From contig CAZJUC010000233.1 in assembly GCA_964549065.1 (NCBI GenBank), positions 1 through 5,003 on the forward strand: DNA of 5,003 nucleotides, in the 5' to 3' direction. Shown in pieces: positions 1-5,003 of the stretch. Origin of the DNA: Sva-07 sp964549065 (GTDB taxonomy: Bacteria > Actinomycetota > Acidimicrobiia > Acidimicrobiales > Ilumatobacteraceae). Both the position numbers and the translations under genes were made by a program. Numbering within the stretch: position 1 is the stretch's first letter; each line of letters starts with the position of its first letter. The notes under the pieces are model-generated. The model saw only the letters and a program-made list of their open reading frames with translations. It was not told the origin of the DNA and ran no database searches.

Positions 1-497
1 ATCGCACGGTCATCTTCGTGCTCGAACACCACGACGAAGGCGCCATCGGTGTCGTGATCAACCGACCCAGCTACGAGGCACTCGACGAGCCACTCGACCG
101 GTGGATCGACCTGCAATCCGTGCCGTCGTCGGTGTTCTCCGGCGGGCCGGTGGAGGAATCGGCGTTGATCGCGCTCGCCGAGACCCGCGACATCGTCGAC
201 GAGCACGGCGAGTACCTCTCCCCCATCGTCGGCACGATCGCATCGGCCGATCTCACCGCCGATCCGGCGCTCGTCGCAGCCGAAGTGTTGGGTGTTCGAG
301 TGTTCCGGGGCTACGCGGGATGGGGCCCCGGCCAGTTGGAGGTCGAGATCGAGGCCGGCGCTTGGCTGGTGCTCGACTCCGAGCCGGGCGACGTGTTCTC
401 CGACGAGCCCGACGAACTCTGGCGCACCGTGCTGCGTCGCCAGCCAGGCCGCCTCGCCTGGCTCGCGGGCGCCCCGGACGACCTCAGCGCCAACTGA
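1..497 (+). CDS. YqgE/AlgH family protein (UPF0301/DUF179), 5'-truncated by window edge
   Basis: The gene enters from the left edge. The first complete codon is at nt 3, and 164 residues are visible before the TGA at 495-497. The GTG at 18 is not the start: the frame is open upstream and reads RTVIF before VLEHHDEGAIGVVINRPS, the usual family context. Family hallmarks, numbered from the first visible codon, are the GVVINRPS block (about 16-23), FSGGPV (45-50) and the strongly conserved GYAGWGPGQLEVEI stretch (103-116) followed by GAWLV (119-123). The family is usually about 185-190 aa, so roughly 20 N-terminal residues are missing. Members are small, single-domain and presumed cytoplasmic. 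The AlgH name comes from a link to alginate regulation in Pseudomonas, but no biochemical activity is established, so no function is assigned. The next gene lies 84 nt downstream on the same strand and could be cotranscribed. Confidence 0.93.
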   Translation, partial: RTVIFVLEHHDEGAIGVVINRPSYEALDEPLDRWIDLQSVPSSVFSGGPVEESALIALAETRDIVDEHGEYLSPIVGTIASADLTADPALVAAEVLGVRVFRGYAGWGPGQLEVEIEAGAWLVLDSEPGDVFSDEPDELWRTVLRRQPGRLAWLAGAPDDLSAN

Positions 498-581
498 TCT
501 CGCTGCGCCGCTCCGCAGGCCCGCGCCTCCGAGGTCAGAACTCGGTCGTGGGCGTCACTGCGTGCGGTCTACGGTCGCCCG
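498..581. other. Intergenic gap with weak hairpin
   Basis: These 84 nt lie between the YqgE-family gene and the ATP-grasp-like gene. The only structure noticed is a 5-bp inverted repeat, CCGAG (529-533) and CTCGG (541-545), with a 7-nt loop. That is too short to call a terminator, and no T-tract follows. No convincing -35/-10 pair or Shine-Dalgarno was seen, so cotranscription of the two genes remains possible. Confidence 0.4.
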
Positions 582-1889
582 ATGGACGACTGGTGGATCG
601 CTGCGCTGCGATCGGTGTTCGCCGGGCGTCGCGTGGTGTTGGCAGGCGCGAGCGCCGCGGCGTGGAACGAGCATCTGCCCGTGCTGCGCGCTGCAGGCGT
701 CGACGAGCTCCTCGTGGTGGCGAACGCCTGGGGCGCCGGCTCCCGTCCGGATGCCGAGACCGTCGTCGTCGAGGCGCCGAGCGGGATGACGATGATGGAG
801 CAGATCCACTACGACAATGCATTCCTCGCCGAACCTCCGGCCGAGGTACTCGCGGCGCTCGACGGGTTCGATCCGGGCGATGATGCACTCGTCGTCGGGA
901 CGTTCCTCAACACGACGCCGCTGCTCGCTGGTCGACCATTCGTGTCGTACCGCCGACCCGAGTGGGTGGCACTGGAGGACAAGGTGGTGGTCGACGCCTT
1001 CTGGGATCGCGCCGGGATCGCCCGACAACCGTCGGCGGTCGTACCGGTCGATGACGCGGCCGGCGCGAGCACCTCGATCGATCGAGGTGACGGAACCGTG
1101 TGGGCGGCCGACGCACGTGACGGCTTCCATGGCGGGGCGTCGCAGACCTACTGGGTGACCGACGACGACTCGTGCGAGCTTGCGCTCTCCCGGCTTCGAG
1201 CGGTGTGCGAGCGAGTTCGGATCATGCCCTTCCTCGAGGGCATCCCGTGTTCGATCCACGGCATCGTGCTGCCGGACGGCGTCGCCGTGCTGCGGCCGGT
1301 CGAGATGGTCACACTTCGCCGTGGGAACGGCTTCGTGTACGCCGGATGCGCGACCTACTGGGATCCACCCGACGCCGTTCGTGACCAGATGAGATCGATC
1401 GCTCGCACCGCCGGGACTCGACTCGCCGCCGAGGTGGACTTCCGCGGGACCTTCACCATCGATGGCGTGACGGCCGCCGACGGCTTCTGGCCCACCGAAC
1501 TGAACCCACGCTTCGGGGCCGGCATCAACGCGATCGCGCGGGCCGGAGGCTTGCCGATCCTGCTCGTCAACGATCTCGTCGTGGGTGGGCACGCGCTCGG
1601 GCGCACCGCGGAGGAGATCCAGGCCGAAGTGGTCGATCGGGCCGACGCCGAGCGAGGTGGCGGTACCTGGATGGGCGGGCTCACACACCGCGCCGACGCC
1701 GGCCGACGCGACTGGCACGGCGCCCGCGTCACGGTCGGGGCCGGCTTCGTCCGCTGTATCCACGACCCTGCGACCACGCCGGTCGGGACGTCGACCGGCC
1801 GGCGCGCTGCAGACTTCTGGGCATTCGCCGACCGCGAGCTGGGAACTGCCGTCGGACCATTGACCCCGGCGCTCGACGTCCACGCCTGA
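582..1889 (+). CDS. ATP-grasp domain-like protein of unknown substrate
   Basis: The product is 435 aa. Residues about 15-60 look like a Rossmann-type pre-ATP-grasp segment (GRRVVLAGAS at 15-24). A linker follows, containing LEDKVVVDAFW (131-141), a position where ATP-grasp enzymes often carry a DK helix. Next come a Gly-rich loop with DGFHGGASQTYWV (180-192), the hinge-type strand MPFLEGIPCSIHGIV (215-229) and the metal-binding signature ELNPRFGAG (306-314), where E306 and N308 match the usual ExN magnesium ligands. The lysine expected just before the Gly-rich loop is not seen; the sequence there reads TVWAAD. The family joins a carboxylate to an amine or thiol through an acylphosphate, but the substrate cannot be read here. 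The ATG at 582 was chosen because no in-frame ATG/GTG start lies in the gap upstream; its ribosome-binding site is weak. A long antisense frame (555-1883) is a GC shadow. The TGA stop lies in the outer arm of the hairpin array. No signal peptide or membrane segment is apparent. The fold call is fairly secure; the role is unknown. Confidence 0.85.
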   Translation: MDDWWIAALRSVFAGRRVVLAGASAAAWNEHLPVLRAAGVDELLVVANAWGAGSRPDAETVVVEAPSGMTMMEQIHYDNAFLAEPPAEVLAALDGFDPGDDALVVGTFLNTTPLLAGRPFVSYRRPEWVALEDKVVVDAFWDRAGIARQPSAVVPVDDAAGASTSIDRGDGTVWAADARDGFHGGASQTYWVTDDDSCELALSRLRAVCERVRIMPFLEGIPCSIHGIVLPDGVAVLRPVEMVTLRRGNGFVYAGCATYWDPPDAVRDQMRSIARTAGTRLAAEVDFRGTFTIDGVTAADGFWPTELNPRFGAGINAIARAGGLPILLVNDLVVGGHALGRTAEEIQAEVVDRADAERGGGTWMGGLTHRADAGRRDWHGARVTVGAGFVRCIHDPATTPVGTSTGRRAADFWAFADRELGTAVGPLTPALDVHA

Positions 1890-1933
1890 GGCGATGAGCC
1901 AAACCCCAACATCCAGGGATTTCGCTCATCGCC
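1890..1933. terminator. Hairpin unit 1, putative bidirectional terminator
   Basis: The outer stem pairs GGCGATGAGC (1890-1899) with GCTCATCGCC (1924-1933), 10 bp without mismatch. After a C-C mismatch (1900/1923), AAA (1901-1903) pairs with TTT (1920-1922). After a C-A mismatch (1904/1919), CCC (1905-1907) pairs with GGG (1916-1918), leaving an 8-nt loop (1908-1915) that carries the only base differing from the other copies. It begins immediately after the stop codon of the ATP-grasp-like gene. No T-tract follows on either strand, so intrinsic termination is an inference from position and stem strength. Confidence 0.6.
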
Positions 1934-1949
1934 CACCTGACAATTCCGA

Positions 1950-1993
1950 GGCGATGAGCCAAACCCCGACATCCAGGGATTTCGCTCATCGCC
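1950..1993. terminator. Hairpin unit 2, putative bidirectional terminator
   Basis: This middle copy has the same 10-bp outer stem (1950-1959 with 1984-1993), the same two inner 3-bp stems separated by single mismatches, and an 8-nt loop beginning with G at 1968. It is identical to unit 3 across the core and is flanked by the 16-nt spacer on both sides. Without a T-tract, the terminator role is inferred. Confidence 0.55.
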
Positions 1994-2007
1994 CACCTGA
2001 CAATTCC

Positions 2008-2055
2008 GAGGCGATGAGCCAAACCCCGACATCCAGGGATTTCGCTCATCGCCTC
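2008..2055. terminator. Hairpin unit 3 with extended 12-bp stem, putative bidirectional terminator
   Basis: GAGGCGATGAGC (2008-2019) pairs with GCTCATCGCCTC (2044-2055), so this copy has a 12-bp outer stem against 10 bp in units 1 and 2. The inner stems and loop match unit 2. The right arm overlaps the stop codon of the ACT-domain gene (TCA on the + strand, 2054-2056). For transcripts of the minus-strand gene it is the first hairpin met. Confidence 0.6.
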
Positions 2056-2452
2056 ACGATGTGATGCCGGTGATCGCGATGATGGCGTCGTCGACGCGGT
2101 CAGTGGGGACCAGCAGGTGGTCGTGGTGATAGCCGGCGAGCACGTTGCAGGGGATCCCGACCGCAGCGAGGCGGGCGCTCACCACGGCGGTGAGGCCGAC
2201 CGCATCGAGGCTCGACTGCACGGTCAGCGTCAGCCAGGCGAACCGGAGATCGGTTGCCTGCCCGGCGCGTTCGGCGGCGTCGACGGGCAGCACGATGGTG
2301 GTCAGTCGGCCCTCCTTCACGACCGCGTGGGCGGCGGCGATCAGGCCAGGTGTCGGAACCTGCACCGCGATGTAGGCGAACACCCCTGGACGACGCTGCA
2401 CGGCGAGCGTCGAGAGCATCGCGTCGAGATCAGTTTCTCCAGGGGCAACCAT
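2054..2452 (-). CDS. ACT domain-containing protein (COG3602/DUF2241-like)
   Basis: With the start at 2452 the product is 132 aa, beginning MVAPGETDLDAML. The frame can be extended to an ATG at 2539, but those 29 extra residues are Arg/Gly-rich and low in family character. The GETDL motif is the usual N-terminus of this family, so the internal ATG is preferred; a GGA lies a few bases upstream as a weak ribosome-binding site. Residues about 5-65 resemble the N-terminal ACT_3 segment (RPGVFAYIAV at 21-30, KEGRLTTIVLP at 46-56). Residues about 71-130 resemble the second ACT-like half (FAWLTLTVQSSLDAVGLTAVV at 71-91, then GIPCNVLAGYHHDHLLVP at 99-116). ACT domains generally bind amino acids or other small ligands; the ligand here is unknown and there is no attached enzyme domain. 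The gene is convergent with the ATP-grasp-like gene across the hairpin array and divergent from the hydrolase gene. The family call is confident; the role is not. Confidence 0.87.
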   Translation of the reverse strand: MVAPGETDLDAMLSTLAVQRRPGVFAYIAVQVPTPGLIAAAHAVVKEGRLTTIVLPVDAAERAGQATDLRFAWLTLTVQSSLDAVGLTAVVSARLAAVGIPCNVLAGYHHDHLLVPTDRVDDAIIAITGITS

Positions 2453-2557
2453 GTGTTCCAGTGTCCCAGCTCTGTCAAACCGGTGTGGCGCGCCGCTTCG
2501 TCTGCCGTCTCGACACGACGCGACAATGCGTCGACCCACCGAAAGGGGCCTTCTGAC
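2453..2557. promoter_or_regulatory. Divergent intergenic region, presumed promoters for both neighbours
   Basis: With the start choices made here, 105 nt separate the ACT-domain gene (-) from the hydrolase gene (+). Any promoters for the two divergent genes most likely lie here or just inside the coding regions. A TTGACA hexamer exists on the minus strand (2478-2473), but the position where its -10 should fall overlaps the ACT start codon. On the plus strand GACAAT (2522-2527) resembles a -10 hexamer but has no good -35. No operator-like palindrome was identified. Confidence 0.4.
2541..2548 (+). promoter_or_regulatory. Shine-Dalgarno site of the hydrolase gene
   Basis: The sequence GAAAGGGG ends 9 nt before the ATG at 2558. 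It is the clearest ribosome-binding site in the window and fixes the start at 2558, even though the same frame stays open back to 2117. Confidence 0.75.
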
Positions 2558-3628
2558 ATGAGCACCGCACCGAGGCTGCCCGGCCGACTCGGCATTCCGA
2601 ATCTCGACATCCGAGACGACCCTCGCGCCGACCCGCGCATGGTCGCGGCCATGGGCCCGATCGGGCTCGATGTCGCACCACCGCCATCACCGGTCACCGC
2701 CGACACACCCATCGACCAACTGATCGAGTACACGATGCTCGCCGAAGGCGGCTTCGAAGCGCTCGGCGGGATCCTCACCTCCGCGACGCCACCGACCATC
2801 GGGGTCTCGTCGTCGACCCGGACGATCACGGGCGTCGACGGGAACGAGATCACGTTGTTCATCCACCGTCCCGACATCCCGGAAGAACCGCTTCCGTGCG
2901 TGGTGCACACTCACGGGGGCGGGATGACGATCCTGAGCGCCACCGGCGCGAGCTACGTCCGGTGGCGCGACGACCTTGCGGCCACCGGCATGGTGGTGAT
3001 CGGTGTCGAGTTCCGTAACGCTGGGGGGAAACTGGGCGCACACCCGTTCCCAGCCGGGTTGAACGACTGTGTCAGTGCAACGAAATGGGTCGCCGAGAAC
3101 CGTGACGCGCTCGGTATCTCGACGATGATCATCTCTGGCGAGTCGGGTGGTGGAAACCTTGCGATCGCCACCGCCCTGAAGGCGAGGCAGGAGAACTGGA
3201 GCGATGAGATCGCCGGGGTCTACGCGCAGTGCCCCTACATCTCGGGGCTCTACGCCGACCCGCCGCCCGAGTTGACGTCCCTCGTCGAGAACGACGACTA
3301 CTTCTTGAACGTCGAGAACATGGGAGCGCTCGCGAAGGTCTACGACCCAGCGGGAGCCAACGGCACCAATCCGCTCGCATGGCCGATGCACGCCACCCCA
3401 GACGATCTCACCGGGTTGCCGCCACACGTGATCTCGGTCAACCAACTCGATCCGCTCCGCGACGAGGGCCTGGTGTACTACCGCAAGTTGCTGGACGCCG
3501 GCGTCAGCGCGGTCGGTCGAACGGTGAACGGCACGTGCCACGCCGGCGATTGTCTCTTCCTCGACGCGATGCCCGACGTGTGGTCCGCCACGATCCGCGA
3601 CATCAAGGGCTTCGCCGACTCGCTCTGA
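2558..3628 (+). CDS. Alpha/beta hydrolase fold-3 protein (HSL-type esterase/lipase)
   Basis: The product is 356 aa and is predicted to hydrolyse carboxylic esters in the cytoplasm. No signal peptide or membrane segment is seen. The start at 2558 is set by a strong Shine-Dalgarno; the open frame upstream is antisense to the ACT-domain gene. Residues 1-110 form an N-terminal cap-like region. The oxyanion-hole motif HGGG is at 119-122, within CVVHTHGGGM. The nucleophile elbow GESGG is at 194-198, with Ser196 the predicted nucleophile. The acid is probably Asp298 in LDPLRDEG (297-304), and the base His328 in TCHAGD (326-331). All three catalytic residues and the HGGG loop are intact, which is diagnostic of the hormone-sensitive-lipase family. 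The histidine motif is CHAGD rather than the more common HGF-type, and two cysteines (327, 332) lie next to it. The length is a little above the usual 300-320 aa, mainly from the long N-terminus. The substrate is unknown. It ends 15 nt from the convergent pheT stop. Confidence 0.92.
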   Translation: MSTAPRLPGRLGIPNLDIRDDPRADPRMVAAMGPIGLDVAPPPSPVTADTPIDQLIEYTMLAEGGFEALGGILTSATPPTIGVSSSTRTITGVDGNEITLFIHRPDIPEEPLPCVVHTHGGGMTILSATGASYVRWRDDLAATGMVVIGVEFRNAGGKLGAHPFPAGLNDCVSATKWVAENRDALGISTMIISGESGGGNLAIATALKARQENWSDEIAGVYAQCPYISGLYADPPPELTSLVENDDYFLNVENMGALAKVYDPAGANGTNPLAWPMHATPDDLTGLPPHVISVNQLDPLRDEGLVYYRKLLDAGVSAVGRTVNGTCHAGDCLFLDAMPDVWSATIRDIKGFADSL

Positions 3629-3643
3629 CCCGTCAAGTCACTG

Positions 3644-5003
3644 TCAGCTGCGGAGCTGGGCGCCGAGTTTCGCCGTCGTCGCCTCGACGCTGCGACGCAC
3701 GTCGGCGACATCGGCGTCGGTCAGGTTGCGGTCGGGGGCCTGCAGGCGGACGCGGTATGCCAACGACCGGGTGCCGTCCGCTGCCCGCTCGCCACGGTAG
3801 ACGTCGAACAAGTCGAGGTCGACGAGCAGCTTGCCGGCGCCCTGACGAACTGCCTTCTCGACGCGCTCGGCTGGGATGTCTTCGGGAACCACGAACGACA
3901 GATCGAGGTCACTCGACGGATACCTGCTCGTCGGCTTCCACTGGGTGGGCTTGGGCTCGCGATCGAGGATCTGGTCGAGGTCGAGTTCGAGGATCGCGAC
4001 ACGTTCCGCCACCTCGAACGACGCGAGAACGTCCGGAGCCACCTCACCGACGGCACCCAGCGGATCCCTGCCGGCCTGCAACGTCGCCGAGCGCGTCGCG
4101 TGGAGGCCGGCGGGGACCCTCGACTGATCGAGCCGCGCGCCCGTTCCGAGCGCAGCCGCGAGTTCACGCCACACCGCCATGGCCGCAGGGGCTTCCGCTC
4201 CGGCGAGCACCACGGTGAGGGCCTCGTACTCACCCGGCAGCTCACCCTCGGCGGGCGGGTAGACGTGGCCGATCTCGAACAGCGCGACCCCGGTGCGGCG
4301 ATGCGACTCGTTGTACGAGATCGCTCCGAGCAGCCCCGGCCGCAGAGACGTGCGGAGCACGCTCTCCTCCGTCACGAGCGGATTGGTGATGCGTACCGCC
4401 CGAGTGGGCAGGCCCGCCTTGGCGAGCGTGTCCGGAGCGAGGAACGGGTTGGGCATCGCCTCGGAGATGCCGAGCCCGAGCAACACCTCGCGCGCGAGGC
4501 GTCGGCGGCGCTGACGCGCGCTGAGTTCGCCGTGCACCACCGACTTGGGCACGGTCTTGCCGATCCGGTCGTAGCCGTGGTGTCGGGCGACCTCTTCGAT
4601 CACATCCACCTCGTCGGTCGAATCCAGCCGCCACGTCGGCAGCACGACATCACGCGTCGCCCCCTCGCCGGAGACGGTGTAACCGATCGGGTCGAGCAGG
4701 ACCGGGAGATCGTCGACGCTCAGCTCGGTACCGAGGATGCGGTTGACGGCACTGATGCGCACCGTCGCCGATCGGTGCTCCGCAGGAAGGTGGTCGCTAC
4801 GGGCATCGACGGCCCCGGCATGCACCACGAGGTTCGGACAGGTCTCGGAGAGCAGTTCGACGAAGCGGGCGATCGCAAGGGGCATGCCGTAGGGGTCGAC
4901 GCCACGTTCGAACCGGGCCGAGGCCTCGGACCGGAGATTGGTGCGGGTGACGGTCTGGCCGATCCCGACCATCGAGAACCACGCCATCTCGAGCGCGACA
5001 GTG
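3644..5003 (-). CDS. pheT: Phenylalanyl-tRNA synthetase beta subunit, C-terminal part (5' end beyond window)
   Basis: The frame stays open through the right edge; codons upstream of the ATG at 4987 read TVALE, so that ATG is internal and the N-terminal half lies outside. PheT is the non-catalytic subunit of the alpha2-beta2 synthetase that charges tRNA-Phe; it contributes editing and tRNA binding. Numbered from the internal Met at 4987, the visible parts are the conserved LRSEASARFERGVDP block (18-32) after the B3/B4 region; a B5 domain at about 72-147, with the acidic DSTDEVDVIEEVARHHGYD motif (122-140) that supplies metal ligands in homologues; a catalytic-like core at about 158-345, with NPLVTEESVLRTSLRPGLL (202-220) and LFEIG (236-240); and a C-terminal FDX-ACB domain at about 353-447, starting TSRYPSSDLDLSFVV. 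No frameshift or missing block is seen. Bacterial pheT normally follows pheS, which would be off the right edge. It converges with the hydrolase gene. Confidence 0.97.
   Translation of the reverse strand, partial: TVALEMAWFSMVGIGQTVTRTNLRSEASARFERGVDPYGMPLAIARFVELLSETCPNLVVHAGAVDARSDHLPAEHRSATVRISAVNRILGTELSVDDLPVLLDPIGYTVSGEGATRDVVLPTWRLDSTDEVDVIEEVARHHGYDRIGKTVPKSVVHGELSARQRRRRLAREVLLGLGISEAMPNPFLAPDTLAKAGLPTRAVRITNPLVTEESVLRTSLRPGLLGAISYNESHRRTGVALFEIGHVYPPAEGELPGEYEALTVVLAGAEAPAAMAVWRELAAALGTGARLDQSRVPAGLHATRSATLQAGRDPLGAVGEVAPDVLASFEVAERVAILELDLDQILDREPKPTQWKPTSRYPSSDLDLSFVVPEDIPAERVEKAVRQGAGKLLVDLDLFDVYRGERAADGTRSLAYRVRLQAPDRNLTDADVADVRRSVEATTAKLGAQLRS

Larger units (their letters stand above)
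1888..2053. repeat. Tandem array of three 60-bp hairpin units between convergent genes
   Basis: The period is exactly 60 bp, with about 2.8 copies starting at 1888, 1948 and 2008; the third stops after the right hairpin arm, at 2053. Each unit is a 44-nt palindromic core followed by a 16-nt spacer (CACCTGACAATTCCGA, at 1934-1949 and 1994-2009). The copies are identical except for one substitution, A at 1908 against G at 1968 and 2028, which falls in the hairpin loop. The array occupies virtually the whole space between the convergent ATP-grasp-like gene and ACT-domain gene. The outermost arms, TGAGGCGATGAGC (1887-1899) and GCTCATCGCCTCA (2044-2056), are perfectly complementary over 13 bp and include both stop codons. 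The likely role is bidirectional termination or mRNA 3'-end protection. Alternatives are a REP-like dispersed palindrome or a protein-binding repeat. Confidence 0.93.

Noticed and set aside
555..1883. 442-aa minus-strand open frame antisense to the ATP-grasp-like gene
   Set aside because: It is a GC-driven shadow with no recognisable domain; the plus-strand frame carries clear ATP-grasp motifs.
1729..2049. Minus-strand frames through the array encoding perfect 20-aa repeats
   Set aside because: The 60-bp period is a multiple of three, so open frames stay open through each copy. The peptides continue antisense into the ATP-grasp-like gene, and the palindromic structure explains the conservation better than coding does.
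1888..2053. CRISPR array
   Set aside because: The 16-nt spacers are identical and too short, the repeats are 44-nt palindromes, and no cas gene is in the window.
2473..2478. TTGACA hexamer on the minus strand as a -35 box for the ACT-domain gene
   Set aside because: With normal spacing the -10 would overlap the start codon and reads CACATG, so no valid promoter pair is present.
2117..2557. N-terminal extension of the hydrolase frame (147 codons)
   Set aside because: It is antisense to the ACT-domain gene, lacks hydrolase-family character, and the strong Shine-Dalgarno at 2541-2548 marks the start at 2558.
2687..3541. 284-aa minus-strand frame opposite the hydrolase gene
   Set aside because: It is a shadow of a gene whose catalytic motifs are intact on the plus strand.
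3229..4218. 329-aa plus-strand frame spanning the hydrolase 3' end and the pheT antisense strand
   Set aside because: It is Arg/Ser/Pro-rich low-complexity translation across two well-supported genes.

Overview
This is a GC-rich window with dense coding on both strands, GTG/ATG starts and long spurious antisense frames. That composition suggests a high-GC actinomycete-type bacterium, and the gene set would fit an Acidimicrobiia/Ilumatobacter-like lineage. The lineage is an inference from general character only. No plasmid, phage, insertion sequence, tRNA, rRNA or CRISPR signal was seen.

Layout from left to right: (1) the 3' part of a YqgE/AlgH-family gene (+), entering from the left edge; (2) after 84 nt on the same strand, a 435-aa ATP-grasp-like protein (+) of unknown substrate; (3) an array of three tandem 60-bp units, each a long imperfect hairpin, filling the space between two convergent genes; (4) an ACT-domain protein of the COG3602 type (-), whose real start is probably at 2452; (5) a 105-nt divergent intergenic region; (6) a 356-aa alpha/beta hydrolase of the hormone-sensitive-lipase type (+) with a strong Shine-Dalgarno; (7) after only 15 nt, convergent, the C-terminal part of pheT (-), the phenylalanyl-tRNA synthetase beta subunit, running off the right edge.

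The genes do not form one pathway. pheT is housekeeping, the ACT protein is probably a small-ligand sensor, and the hydrolase and ATP-grasp protein are enzymes with unassigned substrates. The most unusual element is the triplicated hairpin array at 1888-2053. Its outermost arms contain the stop codons of both flanking genes and are perfectly complementary over 13 bp. It looks like a bidirectional terminator, or a REP-like palindromic element, that has been tandemly amplified.
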